A model generated the notes under the pieces. The model saw only the letters and a list, made by a program, of their open reading frames with translations. It was not told the DNA's origin and did no database searches. A program made the position numbers and the translations under genes. This document shows positions 13,301 through 25,955 of a stretch of DNA of 64,000 bases, piece by piece. The stretch is from Helopsaltes ochotensis (Eukaryota > Chordata > Aves > Passeriformes > Locustellidae), in assembly GCA_013400155.1 (NCBI GenBank), contig VXBM01000129.1, positions 892,963-956,962 of the forward strand, read 5' to 3'. Position 1 is the first letter of the stretch. Each line of letters opens with the position of its first letter.

Positions 13301-16300
13301 CCTTTAGCAAAGTATCCAGAGATCAAGACTCTGATGGGACCAGATCCACATTTAAAGTGGATCGTATCTGGAATGGTTTTCATGCAGCTGCTGGCATGCT
13401 ACCTGGTGAAAGACTTATCTTGGAAATGGATTTTCTTCTGGGCTTATGCATTTGGGGGTTGCATCAACCATTCCCTGACCCTCGCCATCCATGATATTTC
13501 CCACAACGTGGCCTTTGGGAACAAGCAGGCCAAGTGGAACCGATGGTTTGCAGTCTTTGCCAACTTGCCCATTGGCATCCCCTATTCTGCCTCCTTCAAG
13601 AAGTACCACATTGACCATCACCGGTATCTGGGAGGGGACAGCTTGGATGTGGACATTCCCACAGACTTTGAGGGCTGGTTTTTCTGCACCCCGCTTCGGA
13701 AACTGCTTTGGCTGTTCCTCCAACCTCTGTTCTACAGTCTGAGACCACTGTATGTGAACCCCAAAGCAATTACACGGATGGAAATTCTTAATGCGCTCGT
13801 CCAGTTTTCTATAGACCTCATCATTTACTACCTCTGGGGGCTCAAACCTGTTATTTACTTAATAGCAGGTACACTCCTTTGCTTGGGTTTTCATCCCATT
13901 TCTGGGCACTTCATAGCAGAACACTATATGTTCTTAAAAGGATATGAGACGTACTCTTATTACGGACCTCTGAACTGGCTCACCTTCAATGTAGGCTACC
14001 ACATGGAGCATCATGACTTCCCCAGCATTCCTGGATGCAGATTGCCCATGGTAAGTATAGCATGAGCATGAGTGAGTTGGGTTTTTATGAAAGCTGCTAA
14101 ACTGTCTCAAGGAAAACACTCCAAATCATAGCAATTGATGAATTAAAAAAAAAAAAGGAAAAAAGAGAACAGCTGTTTAGATTTGTTTCTAATTAATTTT
14201 AAGCCAAAGGTTGAGAGAAATGGCTGTCAAACTGCTGTAGTACTTTGTTTGATGTAAACTAGAACATCTGATCGTCAGAGGGGCCTGAGGAATACCTTTT
14301 GCATGACAAAATCCTCCAACAAGGCTGTAAATGTCTCAATTTACATCCCTCGGCCTCTAAATTTCAACTGTCTGAAAGTTTAAACACCCATCTAAAGGGA
14401 GGCAGGTGGCAATTGCTATTTTGAATTTGTCTAATGATCAATCTGCTAACTATATTGCTTGATTAAAATCAAAGAAAAGTTTTTCTGGTTTTGATATGAC
14501 ATAATTTTGGGGGCATGTTCCAGCCTGACACAGATAGCCACACTCTCTGTGACTCCTTTTACCTCTCCTGCCCCACCCACAGAAACTGAGGAGGCCTGGT
14601 CTGTCGTTGGGAAAATGGTGTGGCTTTTCTCCTTTGAAAGGCAAACTCCTTTTTGTTTATGTTTTATCAGTTGTGGGAATCAAATTTGCAAAGCCCAGGT
14701 GTCTAGGAATGGTTTTCAGTCTCTCTCCAGGTGTGTAGCTGCTCTTGTGTGTTTTAATACAAGCGTTCCCCAGCAGGTGCTCACAGTGTTAGAGGTACGT
14801 GACTTCGAAGGATTACTCCTACATACGAGTTCTCTGACGTAATAGGAAGGAAACATCTTTCTGTGGGCTGATGTAAAGTTGGGAACTGCTACTGCAATAC
14901 CTGTATGAGGTGGAGGTAGAGCTGAGGAGCCTGAGCTTCAGGAGCTGTGACCTCCCCACTACTGATACCACGTGCAGCTTCTGTGATGGCATACCTGGGC
15001 AAACCCTGCTCTATGGGGTCATGTTCTCCATCACAGGAACACTCCCTGAGAGGAGATTCAAATCAAGGGGAGATTTTCTTGCCTAGAAGAGTGTGGGAAG
15101 CCTCTATACAGCCTGCAATTGTGTTCCATTCACTCCTTTGCTGCTGGAGGTCTATCCTGGAGACACTGCCTGTTCCTGGTGAGGCCCAGAGGAGCTGGTA
15201 CAGCAGCCCACACTCGGATATGAAGTTCTCCTGACAGGCACTCCCATCACTGATACACCTGATAGCTCAGCAGGGAAGTGCATGTGCTTAGCTTTAGTTT
15301 CAAATGTTCAAACTTGTTAGATGGGCTTAGATACTTAGATTACCAAAATGAAAATAGAAGAGAAGGAGGTTAGCTCAGTATCCTGCACAAGGGAGGTGAG
15401 TGACTAATTGAACTTGCTGGGACTGTTGCTCCAGCTCTGATTGAGACTTGAAAAGCTCTTCTCCACCCACACCACAAATAGCTCAGCCTAATTCCTTGAG
15501 GCAGTGCAGCAGCTGGAAGTGTCTGTCCTCCTGTGTAAAAAGGATGGAGTTATTAGCTGAATTTCATGGGCTTGTGTTCACGTGTGTTTTGCTCTCTGGC
15601 AAGTGAGACTTGCCCTGCTGGTGGAGGAGAGAGCAGGCTTGTCAATCACTTATACCAGACAGAACTATATGGAAGACCTGGAGTCTGACGAGTGATCAGT
15701 AACAAGTAAAAATTCTATTAAAAAGAATTCAATTTAAAAAAATTCTATTTTCTTTGGCAAAACAGTTCCTGTAGAAAATCCTTAGACCATTAAAACAAAT
15801 TGGTTACTCTTTTCTGCAAAATGAGAAAAAAAATCTCTGCCCCTCTGATGGAAACAGATAAGGAAACAGATCCTCTCTGATTAACTTTAAATCTTGAACT
15901 TCATATCAGGTAAGAAACCTCACTTGCTTTACTTTGCTTAACCTCCTGGAAAATTCTTCACTCAGCAAAGATCTGTTTTTCCAGATTTAGTCTCTTAGAC
16001 ACTTGAACTTCTAATAGTTGCATTGTGTAATATAGATGACCTCTCAGTGAGACTATTTTTATTTTTAATTATTGGCAAGTAGAAAGTGAAGTAAAGATCT
16101 AACCTGCACGATTGAGATCAGGGGAGAAATAGGATTTGAGAATAACTGGATCTTAATCTTGGAAAGCAACTGGCTTTTCAGCTTGCTTATCAGGAAAGTA
16201 AATTCAGCTTTTTCCTTTGTTACAGGTGTGTCATTCAGAATGTTCTGAGTAATGTGTTTGCCACTGGAAAGACCTTTACCCTAGGACTGTGACAAATTTG

Positions 16301-19300
16301 AAAGAGGAAGAATTAGGCTGTGCTCATAAGCTTATGGATATTAAAGATGAGTGACAAGGGCGTGCAGTAAGAACTTGTCCCACTAGTATAATGAGAGATT
16401 ACACAAGAGACCATGAAATTTAACATTGCAATAAAGGACCTGCTCTAAGAAAAACCCCTGTAGATTTAAGACTAGATTAGTCTTTGAATGTAGTCTTATA
16501 AATATAAAATATTGCATTGTTTATCAAATGAATAAAGAGATCCATTCTTCATTGTCTGAAGGATTGAGTATACTTATAGAAAGAGGAGATTGGAGAAGGA
16601 GGAACTATACTCCTAGAAGCTGCAATAAAAGCAGCAGTGTTACCAGAGGCAAACTAGTTACTCATTAAGCTTGTGGGAAAAGGAAAAGACATGGTATGAA
16701 ACCAGATTTATTAGACAGACAAGACTGGAAAACATGGTAGATGTGTTGGTTTTGAATTGCAGATTTCATTAACCCTATGATGGCCAGGAGGGCTAGCTTG
16801 AGTGCTCAGCATCCTGTGGTGGGGATGTAGGACTATAGAGGGAACTTCTTGTAAAAAGCCTTTGAGCATTCTAAATGTAACTTTGCAGTTTCATGTCATA
16901 AGGATCTCTAGTTTCTGTATAGCCCCAGGACAAAGAGTGTGTAACAGCCACGCTGAAATACTAAGCTGCCTTAAACTTTTGTGCTTATCAGATATGAAGA
17001 GTAGGAGTACGGTCCTGTCACTGCGCTCTACAAGCACAGAACCAGAACAAAAGTTTCAGTCCAAAAGATGTGTATTCTTGCCCTGCCACCTTGACCTACT
17101 TGAAGAAAAGCCTCAATATACCAGGTGCCAAGTGCCTAGTAATTGTACTGCAGACTTTGCAATCTCTTCTTATCCTTCCGTGATAACAGAATCACAGAAT
17201 GGGTGAGGTTCAGCCTCCCTGCTCAAACAGGGTTGTCATCCTAGAGCACATGGCACAGGATTGTGTCCAGATGGTTCTTGAATATCCTCACTGAGGGAGA
17301 CTCTGCACCCTCTCTGGGCAACCTGTTCATGTGCTGGGTGACTGCACAGTAAAGAAGTTCTTTCTCATGCTTGGGTGCATCAGTTTCTGTCTGTTGTATC
17401 TTGTCCTATTGCTCGGTAGCACTGAGAAAAGCCTGAATCCATTCTCTTGACACCCATCCTCCAGATACTTATAGATATTGATGAGGTTCCCTCTCAGTTG
17501 TCTTTTCTTGAGGCTGAACGGCTCCTCAGCCTTTTCTCATATGAGAGACGCTCGAGAGTCCCTCGATCAACTTTGTCACCCTTCACTGGACTCACTCCAG
17601 GAGCTCCATGTCCCTCTTGTACTGAAGAGCCCAGAACTGCACACAGCACTCCAGATGTGGCCTCACCAGGGCTGAGTAGAGGGGCAGGATCACCTCCCTT
17701 GACCTGCTTGCAGTGCTCTCCCTAATGTACCCCAGGATACCATTGTCCTTCATGGCCCCCAGGGCACACTGCTGGCTCATGGGCTGCTTGTGGTCCACCA
17801 GGACCCCCAGGTCCTTCTCCCCAAAGCAGCAGGTTGCCCCCAGCCTGGGCTGGTGCCTGGGGTTATCCCCAGGTGCAGGACCCTGCTCTTTCTCCTGTTG
17901 AATTTCAGACAGTTGTTGTGTAATTTTCATTTAAAACCTAGCAATGAGTTAAGACTTACAGCTGAGATTTGTAAGGAAGAAGGCAGGGAGGAGTTGAAGA
18001 AAATAGACCACCTACAATGCAATATATGGAGAGCTTGAGGAATGGGATTTTGGAATACTTAATTACAGTCCCATCCTCTTAAAGACAACCTTTGATCTGG
18101 CCACAAAACTTGCTACCTGGAAACAGCCATCTACTGTTTTTGTACTGTAACCAGAATGTAACACAGAGGATGACCCTTCCAGTCTCAACCCGACTTAGTA
18201 GATATCATAGAATCATTAAGGTTGGAAAAGACCTCCAAGATCATTGAGTCCAAACTTTGATCTAATACCACCATATCAACTAAACCATAGGACTAAGTGC
18301 CATGTTGAGTTGTTTCTTGAACACTTCCAAGGATGGTGACTCCACCGCTGCCTTGGGCAACTGTTCTGATGTTTGACAAGTCTCAGTGAAGAAATTCTTT
18401 CTGAAGTCCAACCTGAACCTCCCTTGGTGCAGCTTGAGGTCTTTTTTCTCTTGTCCTACTGCTTGTTGCCTGGGAGAAGAGGCTGATCCCCAGCTGGTTA
18501 CACCCTCCTTTCAGAGAGCTGTAGAGAGTGATAAGGTGTCCCCTGAGCCTCCTTTTCCGCAGGCTAAACAACCCCAGCTCCCTCACCCACCCCTCATATG
18601 ACCTTGCGTTTAAAAGGGAGGCTTCATTAAGCCCCAATTACTTTCTGTCCTCCCACTATTCAGTTTTCCTGGTAGATAAGGTGATAATTCTCTTTTATGT
18701 ATGGAGATGCTGAAAGAAATAATGAAAAATGAGATGTTTTTGCTGGAAAACTTTTGTGTAGATCTATTATAAAAGAGAAATATCTTTTTAACTTCTTTCC
18801 TGACACGTGGTAGCAAGATGGGAACATGTACCTAACAAATTTCCTTCTTTCCATAAGAAGGTCCTTCAGAAGTCCCCCCTCTAACTCTATTCATTAAATT
18901 TTCTCTTTGCTCCATTCCTTATTGCAGTTTTACCTTCCCCTCTCTATATTTTCTGTACATCCCATACGGTTGAGCTGCCCAGAGACCTTGCAGGGGTGCA
19001 GGTGGTGCCTAACTTCCTGCACAAGGTGCTGCTCATGTTTGCAGAAGCTATTGGGCTGAACACAGGCAGGCTGTCCATTGGCTTCTTCTCTGGGCCATTT
19101 TTAACTACTTTGTCACTACTACTTTTCCTTTGGAGCCAGAGGACACAGCCTGAAGACATTGTTCCTAGCAGCTGAATTGGTTTCTCTGAATCTCCAGCCT
19201 TCTACTTCCATGTGCAAGGGGCAATATAGGAAAACTTCCTGAAGCTCTTGTAGTGGTCAGAATATAACATGGTCAAGAGCTCTGCAGAATAATGGAAGTA

Positions 19301-21325
19301 CTTAAGAAAACATAGTCTGGTTCAGAGGACAAGAAATACAAGGGGCTCTGGAGAAGAGGGGAATGGTAGGCTTGGCACATGAACTTGAGTGGTGTAGATG
19401 AGGGCTAAACTACAGCTGAAAGGCAGAATTGAGGCAGAATTTCTAAGATGGAGGTAGGAAGGAAGGTCTAAGCAACTGTGTGCTAGGTAATGACCATGTC
19501 AGAGCTAGAGTGAAGCTTTTGAAGCTGAGTATCTGAGCCCCCCTTTGTGTTTGCATAAGCCTCATGAACAGCCTTCATTCAAGGGAGCTTACTGTTGAAA
19601 TAGTCCTCCCTCTCATCCTCTGGCTATTTCGATTACCCAGCTGGGAAAAGGGAGGATACAGTACCCAGATTAAATTAATTCTGGCCAGGGTTACAGAAGG
19701 AGCATAGGGAACTAAATCTGCACCTCCAGAGATCTTGGAAACCTGGAAATCACCTCTCTTCCAGTCATTAACAAATATCTCTAAGGAGAAATCCTGATAT
19801 TGTCTGAATCCCATTGAAAAGTAATGACTTTGAAGTACAAACCAATGCTTTAAAGCAGGAAAGAGAAAATTATTATGAAGTTGGAGGTATTCAGTGAAGG
19901 AATACAGTCAGATCTGAACTGAATCTTTCATCTCCAGCACAGCACTACCATGGCCAGGAGCACAAGGAATGTGTAAGGGACAGAGCTACAGAGGTAAAAG
20001 ATCTTAATGACTCTTGTACATTAGCCAACTTGCTTCACAGAGAAGTCTCTGCTAGGAAGCTGAATTAATGAGGTAATTAGCAGGAAGCCATACTAGCTTA
20101 TAATCTAACTTTCACTGGAATTCTTACCTTTTCATAAACAGTCAAATGTTTAAGGTTCCACACTATACCTCGGGTGGTGATGAGACCCTCTTTCTGCATG
20201 ACGATTTCTGTGCAACCCTTTCTCTCTTCACTGCACTGTGCTCACTGCAGCTGGCTTTAAAATTCTGCAGGTTTTTAAAGCGAGAAGTCATGCTGTCCAG
20301 CAAGACAAACTACTCTATTCTATAGCTTTGTTTGTCTAGGAGGTGGAGCCGCAATAAAACCATGCCCAAGCAGTTATGTGGAAGTGTACTATAGTTAGCA
20401 GATTCTGCTGCTTCATAAATGTGTTCAAAAAGCAAAGCATCTAGTTGGAGCGGGAATAATAACTGATAACTGGGGAATCCCCACCGTCCCCAGAACCTGC
20501 CAGCTTTGAAACCTCTTTGTCCTCTGGTTTTGGCCTATCTCCCACTACAAGCACTACCCCAATGATGCACATTGCACACTGGCAACAGTCTTGGGGAATT
20601 ATAGCAGGGATGAAGTTTTATTAGACTTGTGAGCTAATAATGAATCTCACAGTATTTTTATCAGACTGAGGAGAACAGACCACCCCTGCTATTTTCTTTG
20701 CCTGCTGGAAGAACCCATCTCTTGGATTTGCATCATGGTAGTAGAATGCAGGGTAGAAAACAAAGTGTAGTCAAGGCTGTCATTTTCTCAGCTGTTAATT
20801 CTCTCTCACCCAGAACTCTCAACAGAAGAATATTATGAGTGGCAAACACAGCTTTAAATATAGTGTGCTGGAGTCTTGGCAATTGATAAAGTACCTCATT
20901 GTGGAGATCCCACCATCTCTGAAATAAGACAAAACAGTTCTGACTGAAAGCAGTAATCCATCGTCTTTCAAATTATGACACTGTGAGGCAAAACTTATAT
21001 CAGAAATCTGCTAAGAAGTATCTGAATGCACTTAAGTACATCTAATTTGGCTGAGCTTCAGAAGCTCACAAGCAATAACAGGTAATTTCAGGTAATGGCT
21101 GTGCTATCAGATCTGAATGTGAAGGTTGAAACACACCTGACTGTGCAGCCAAACAGCTCATTCTCTCTCTTCTTCTTCCAGGTGAAGAAGATTGCAGCAG
21201 AATACTATGATAACCTCCCACATCACCAGTCCTGGATTCGAGTTCTGTGGGACTTTGTTTTTGATGACACTCTTGGTCCTTACTCAAGGGTTAAAAGACT
21301 GTGCAAACTGGCAAAGGAAAGCTAA
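4280..21325 (+). CDS. DEGS2: DEGS2, sphingolipid delta(4)-desaturase / C4-hydroxylase (whole gene, 3 coding exons)
   Basis: Coding exons 4280-4361, 13308-14050 and 21182-21325 join in frame (phases 1 and 0) to give 322 residues, one shorter than human DEGS2. The enzyme desaturates dihydroceramide at C4 and, in the DEGS2 branch, hydroxylates C4 to make phytoceramide in the ER membrane. All three di-iron histidine boxes of the fatty-acid desaturase fold are present: HDISH at residues 89-93, HIDHH at 128-132 and HMEHH at 259-263. Several hydrophobic segments flank them (about 45-62, 67-88, 187-203, 208-222). The N-terminus starts MGN, a glycine-2 N-myristoylation context known for this family. 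The family-typical blocks AYAFGGCINHSLTLAIHD and YSYYGPLNW match DEGS2 closely. The gene looks intact and converges on EVL as in mammals. Confidence 0.97.
6412..6545 (-). mobile_element. CR1 LINE fragment (3' end, antisense)
   Basis: About 130 bases match the reverse complement of a CR1 3' region: 'TTGCTCAGAGCCCCATCCAG', 'CCTGTCCTTGAACACTTCCA' and 'AGCTTCTCTGGGCAA'. It is short and diverged, lacks the terminal octamer repeats, and is probably an old truncated copy. Confidence 0.75.
8562..8990 (-). mobile_element. CR1 LINE fragment (antisense)
   Basis: The segment opens with the reverse complement of the CR1 terminus (ATCATAGAATAG...). It continues through 'TGTTCAGAGCCCCAACCAA', 'CCTGTCCTTGAATGTTTC' and 'TCTCTGGGCAACCTG', and on into the 'CTCTGGACTTGCTCCAACTC' block. 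It is 5'-truncated with no intact reading frame. Confidence 0.88.
11651..11677. repeat. (AAAC)n microsatellite
   Basis: Five or more tandem AAAC units lie in DEGS2 intron 1. Confidence 0.85.
13308..14050 (+). CDS. DEGS2: DEGS2 coding exon 2 (catalytic core)
   Basis: The 743-base exon completes codon 28 (Ala) and runs to residue 275. It carries all three histidine boxes and the transmembrane segments. The acceptor TTTTTCCCTTTAG precedes CAAAG, and the donor ATG|GTAAGT lies at 14051. An apparent upstream extension of the reading frame (ATG at 13253) lies before the acceptor and is intronic. Confidence 0.96.
17186..17912 (-). mobile_element. CR1 LINE fragment with ORF2 3' remnant (antisense)
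   Basis: Reading the - strand, this copy begins inside the C-terminal part of CR1 ORF2 (reverse-transcriptase protein) and continues to the 3' UTR and terminal ATTCTGTG (AATCACAGAAT on + at 17190). The decayed frame retains family-typical stretches such as DLGVLVDHKQPMSQQCA, SREVILPLYSALVRPHLEC and QYKRDMELLE. It is a non-functional relic, 5'-truncated, inside DEGS2 intron 2. Confidence 0.92.
18204..18605 (-). mobile_element. CR1 LINE fragment (antisense)
   Basis: Starts with ATCATAGAATCATTAAGGTT (reverse complement of a CR1 3' terminus) and 'GACCTCCAAGATCATTGAG', the hallmark CR1 3' UTR. It continues through 'GCCTTGGGCAACTGTTC' into the 'GCTAAACAACCCCAGCTCCC' block. It lies about 290 bases from the previous copy in the same orientation and is a different subfamily by its 3' tail. 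Confidence 0.92.
21182..21325 (+). CDS. DEGS2: DEGS2 coding exon 3
   Basis: The exon encodes the last 47 residues, VKKIAAEYYDNLPHHQSW... to ...VKRLCKLAKES, and stops at TAA 21323-21325. The acceptor is TCTTCTTCCAG at 21171-21181. It joins phase 0 to exon 2 to give the family-typical 'LPMVKKIAAEYYDNLP' junction (human LPLVRKIAPEYYDHLP). Confidence 0.95.
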   Translation: MKKIAAEYYDNLPHHQSWIRVLWDFVFDDTLGPYSRVKRLCKLAKES

Positions 21326-21417
21326 CAGGGTAGCTCTGCCTGCTGCAGTGGTGTGTGTTTGTTCATTCCCATGACTTCAGTTTTCTGCAGAAACAGAAGA
21401 ATCTTTGTGTGTGCTGA

Positions 21418-21423
21418 AATAAA
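21418..21423 (+). terminator. DEGS2: DEGS2 poly(A) signal
   Basis: AATAAA lies 93 bases after the stop codon and is followed by a GT-rich stretch (GTTGTGCATGC). The 3' UTR would be only about 115 bases. It is the first canonical hexamer after the stop; use of a further distal site cannot be excluded. Confidence 0.8.
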
Positions 21424-21444
21424 GTTGTGCATGCTGCTTATTCC

Positions 21445-24400
21445 AAGAGGATGGGTGTGAAAATGAAGCAATTTTAGACAACTGATACCTTTTATCAAAG
21501 GATATTTGTATATGTAACCCTCAGAACCTAGATTAGAGTGAACTATGATGAGGTGAACTTTTGGTCTAGGCTTAGAATTAACTTCCTGGGACACACGTGC
21601 CTAAGCCCAAGTTTTAGCTTTGTCTACAGGGGAGAATGTTTGCTGTGTGTTACGTGTGAGCATGCGTGTGTGTAGTTCAGGACTCGTTTCTCTTGATGCC
21701 AGATTGGAAGTAGATGCTCTGTGTGCACAGGACTGTGGAAGCAGGGAAGACTGGCATGCAGCAGTAAATGATACTCTCTGGAGAACACAAGGGTGCTTTT
21801 CAATGTCTTGTCTAATCTATTATCTTCTGATAATTGGTAATAGCAGAAATTTTATATATACAATGGAATATGTTTATATTTTTGTATGTCTGTAACATTA
21901 TTTTAATAGCTGCTGTTTGATCTTTATTCCAGGGCTTTGTCTAAACCTTTTCTGAATGAATTTCCATTATTAAGTTCTAATGCTATTGCTAACTGACAGA
22001 TCTGAACTGTGGCAAGGAGAAATCCTGTCTTTAGTCTTCCACTTACTTCCTGCTCAGCAGCATGGATGTGCCTCTGGAGGAACTGGGTGGTCCTTTCTCA
22101 CTCACCTTTTCAACAGTATTCATAACTTCATGTATCTCACCCTTTTCCCTACTATAAGTTCTCTGGGGAAAGGAGAGGTTCTGGTTTTAATTTTTCCTTG
22201 CCAAGACTGTTAGCATTCCTGGTCACCTTTCTAGGTCTCCTCTAAATTACACCCTTTCTGCACATGGGAGTTAGGAGTACCTGTCAGTGAAGACTGGAGA
22301 TGTCTTCATCTTCATGGCGGTATTTGTTCCTAACTGCCTTCAGAATAATGGCAATTTTTTTCCTCTGTCATTCAAGGGACATAACTTGACATTTGGGAGG
22401 CACATGATACTCCAGCTATATAAAATTACCACTGGTGGTGTTAAGGGGATGTACCTGGAATATGGAGATGGTATTATTTCTCTCTCTCTATCTCTTACTT
22501 GATGCTATTGACATTAACCTTCATCTCTCATTTCTTCCCACTGGCATACTAAAATCTTCCTGCCTATTCTCTCCAATTATAAACTTCTGGCTATCTTCAA
22601 TAATTCTGTATGATCAAAAACCTCCATCAACATAACCTTTCTCCAAGCAGAACAGTGTCTTGGGAGTCAGGAATTCAGATGCCATCTATTAAATTCTCTC
22701 TACCATGGAAAGCTGGCAAAATATTTCTGTCCTTACAAAGTGGTTAAAAGAGAGAAATTATTTGACCTGTAACCCTCTAACAGTTTGGGTTTTTTCTTCT
22801 GGAAATACATGCCTGTAACAAAAAAGATTATTGTGCAGCCACATTGGTCCCTTAAAGTATGTGATTAGATCTGGGAAGCCTGATTTCCTCCCTAAACACG
22901 ATTTTGTTCCTTCCTTCAGCAGCACTGATTCCAGTGAGCCTGTCTGTTCACTAGGCAGCTGAGATATTACCCTGCAGCAATTTGGGTGCCTCCTTCATGT
23001 GTCCATTCTCCATTTTTCTCACACATGTGATTTGGGCAGTTGGGTAGATAAATACCAGGCTTGCTCCGTAGATCAAGATAATTTGTAATACAGGGGCTGA
23101 ACACCAGTTTATTGACCAATTCTGTTTTGTGCTTTTGGATAAGAAGAGCAAAAATGGGGCTTCTTCCAGCGCTTCGGCCTTTACTGGTTCTTCAGTGATA
23201 AACATACTTAAGACATTGTATCTTAATTATTAAAGCTACTTTTCTCCCAAAGGAAGAGGCTCTGGTGTGGGAACTTCCATTACCTTTGTATCAGCGCTCA
23301 TGTCACAGAATTTCAGGTTTTTTATTAATTTCATATCTGCTGGCATTCTGATCACGTATTCAACTTCCCATGTCTTTAGCAGGTGTTCCTCAACTCTCTT
23401 GTCTAACTTAATAAGTTAATATAAAAACCACAATAAAGATTATGCTATCTTCCTCAATTTGACTGTTGTCCTTATCCTCTTTGATGAGTGACTTTATGCT
23501 GTAGTTCCCTTACTCAGCTGTTTCATGATCCACTCACCCATCTGCTGTGGACCAGTAACCTAGCCTGACACTGAGGCTCTGATGTAAATGAGCCAACCAA
23601 AATTATCACCCGCTTCTTCACCTGCCTCCCATCAGTATTTCCATCATGGTCCCAACTTGCTTAGGCTGGGCAGTCCCACAGCCCTCCTGCTCAGCAGTGT
23701 CCATCTCAGCAGGAATTGGAAGTTGCTGGAAGCCTGCAGATGTGCAATGTGATTTGAGCTCCAGTGAGTAGGGTGCTGCTGGGGAAGGCTGTGATCCTGT
23801 TCTCTCCATGGGCACTTGTCTTTGCTGCTACCACTAATGCTGGCAGGAGGGCTTTTTTTCACAACCACACGGCATATGGGTCTGGATTAAAACTGTGTTA
23901 GGGCTATGTATAGTTTTATTCCCTTTGCTTAAAAATTGATCCAGATCTCCTTTATTGTTTGGGCACACTAAGGCTCTGGCAAATAGCTGTATGACAGGAA
24001 GGATTGGAGAGTGATGTCCCCTTAGATTTCTGCTAGGTAAGATGCCTGTGGCCTGCCCTGTTGCAGTAGCTCAAGAAGCCCAGTATAAAAGGACACCCTT
24101 CTCTGCAGAGGCAGCTGGCAAACTTAATTACTGTCTGGGAGGAGAGAATCCTCTGGTAATGCCACTGCTGGAAATAAGCCACCTTGCACATCCCTGTCAC
24201 TGGAGCTGAAGGGTGGGAACTGGCACAGTGCTAGTGATGCCAGGACTGCTCCCCTGCCCCTGTCAGCCAAGCTTCACCTTCCACCCCACACACTTTGTTC
24301 CCTATTTAGTGGGCCTGTGCAAACTTCAGCTTATTATGTCGTAATTATATGAGGCCTGCAAAGGTAATTGCAGAAAGTAAGAAAATCCCATTTACAGCAG

Positions 24401-25955
24401 CTGGCTGTTGTAAACACAGGGGCACGCCATATCCAGGCTGTACAACATGGTTATTACTGACCTTAGGCAGAATGTCACATTCCAAGGGAAATCGTGAACC
24501 ACGCCAAGCACCAAATTCCAGAACCTTAATTAGGATTATGGGAGAGTTTCACAAAACAGATGTGGTCTTGAGCAGCAGCAGTTTTGAAGTGTACTTGCCA
24601 TCATCAGGTATGCCATTAAATGGGTTTATAATTAGGAAATGCATGAGCTACTGTAAGAGATTTATGCTGAAGCTTGTCTGGGTTGTTCATACTGGAATGG
24701 CTCCTTCTTGAGGTCCTGGGATTGTGGCAATGTGGTGCACATCAGTGTCTGCCTGCTTTAGTTCCCATGTGGAAATCTTTATCCTGCTATTTAGCCTCTT
24801 TCTTGCCTTCTGTTTGCATTAAACAGCTAACAAACATCAGTTTCAGTCTAGAGCTCACTGTTGCAATTAACTCAGATTTCTCTCGTATTTAACCTACAGT
24901 ATAACCAGACTGTGAAAAAGACTCCATTTCTAAAAGGCATTTGGGTTTCTTTGAAGATGCTGAAGAACACCCCAAAACAAAACAGGTAACATTTTACAGC
25001 TGACTGCCAAACAGGACCCATCCTGCCTCCTCACCTGGGTCTCCTGTAGCAGGCTGGCTGTCCCTCCTGCCTGCTCCACCAGCAAGGGGACACTCAGAGG
25101 CTCTCCTGGGCTGCTGCATCAGCCTCTGCTCCCAAAACCAATCCTCAGGGCCTGGATTTTAAAATAAAATCTTTTCCATAAAAATCTTATTTTAAAGTCT
25201 GAAGAAATGAAGGGATCTTGGAAAATACTTGACAGATTTCAATAGTTGAACTCCAGTCCCTTGGCTTTTGGACAAGGTTACCAGAAGATGGTATCAAGAT
25301 GACTGCCACGCAGAGCTTGCATCAGACTAAGTCAAGCAGAAATTCCCAAGATTGCTTTAGTGGGAAGAATGGCTGTAAAGGAAACAATTGCATGGCTTGG
25401 ATGATATGAGTGGCTATGCACTGTTAAGTGTTTAGTGTGCTGTGCCAGTAAAGCTCAAGACCTGCACACCATTAACAAATGACTTCCCTTAAGTCCCTAG
25501 TCAGCAGTGCTGTGCCTGGGATTTCAGTTTGCATCCACCTAATACCTTTGGTAGCCTTGTTCTGCATACACACCTCCCTTTTATTACTGCAAATCTGCAG
25601 GAGTGCAGATGATGGGGCCTGTGGTTTTTTCAGTGACAGCAGGAGAGGTGGTGGAACTGGGAAGAGCCTTAAGCCACTGTCCTTCACCTGCTCTGGCAAA
25701 CAGTTGCTGAGGTTGTGGCAGCCTGACTGCAGGACGTGGTGCTCGGCCAGCGATGTGAGGGCTGGGCAGGTGAGGGCCACGTCTGCCTGTGAGAAGAAGG
25801 CAGGGCTGCTGCCATTGCACCACTCAGGCTCTCTCCTCGTGCTCTGCAGTGCGGGAGGCAGAGCTGCCACCCCACAGTGAATCTCAGTCACCTTCCTCTT
25901 ACCACCAAGTGACACAGAAGTGCAGGAGCTCAAGGGACAAATGAAACAAAGAAAG
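21445..25955. other. Intergenic between convergent DEGS2 and EVL 3' ends
   Basis: About 4.5 kb separate the two poly(A) sites. I see no exon, tRNA or recognised repeat. The stretch 24320-24620 is compositionally even and free of repeats and could be a conserved non-coding element, but that cannot be judged from one genome. A TATAAAAG at 24084-24091 has no supporting gene. Confidence 0.5.

Larger units (their letters stand above)
4362..13307 (+). other. DEGS2: DEGS2 intron 1
   Basis: This is an ~8.9-kb GT-AG intron. The CpG-rich promoter region continues to about 4830; beyond that the intron is AT-rich. It carries two antisense CR1 pieces (about 6412-6545 and 8562-8990) and an (AAAC)n tract near 11651. 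I see no additional exon that fits phase 1. The acceptor is TTTTTCCCTTTAG at 13295-13307. Confidence 0.8.
14051..21181 (+). other. DEGS2: DEGS2 intron 2
   Basis: This is a 7.1-kb GT-AG intron (donor GTAAGT, acceptor TCTTCTTCCAG). It contains two neighbouring antisense CR1 copies (about 17186-17912 and 18204-18605). The rest is non-repetitive AT-rich sequence with no supported exon. Confidence 0.8.

Noticed and set aside
24084..24091. TATAAAAG box in the DEGS2-EVL interval
   Set aside because: No exon, CpG island or open frame follows it on the + strand. A lone 8-mer is expected by chance.
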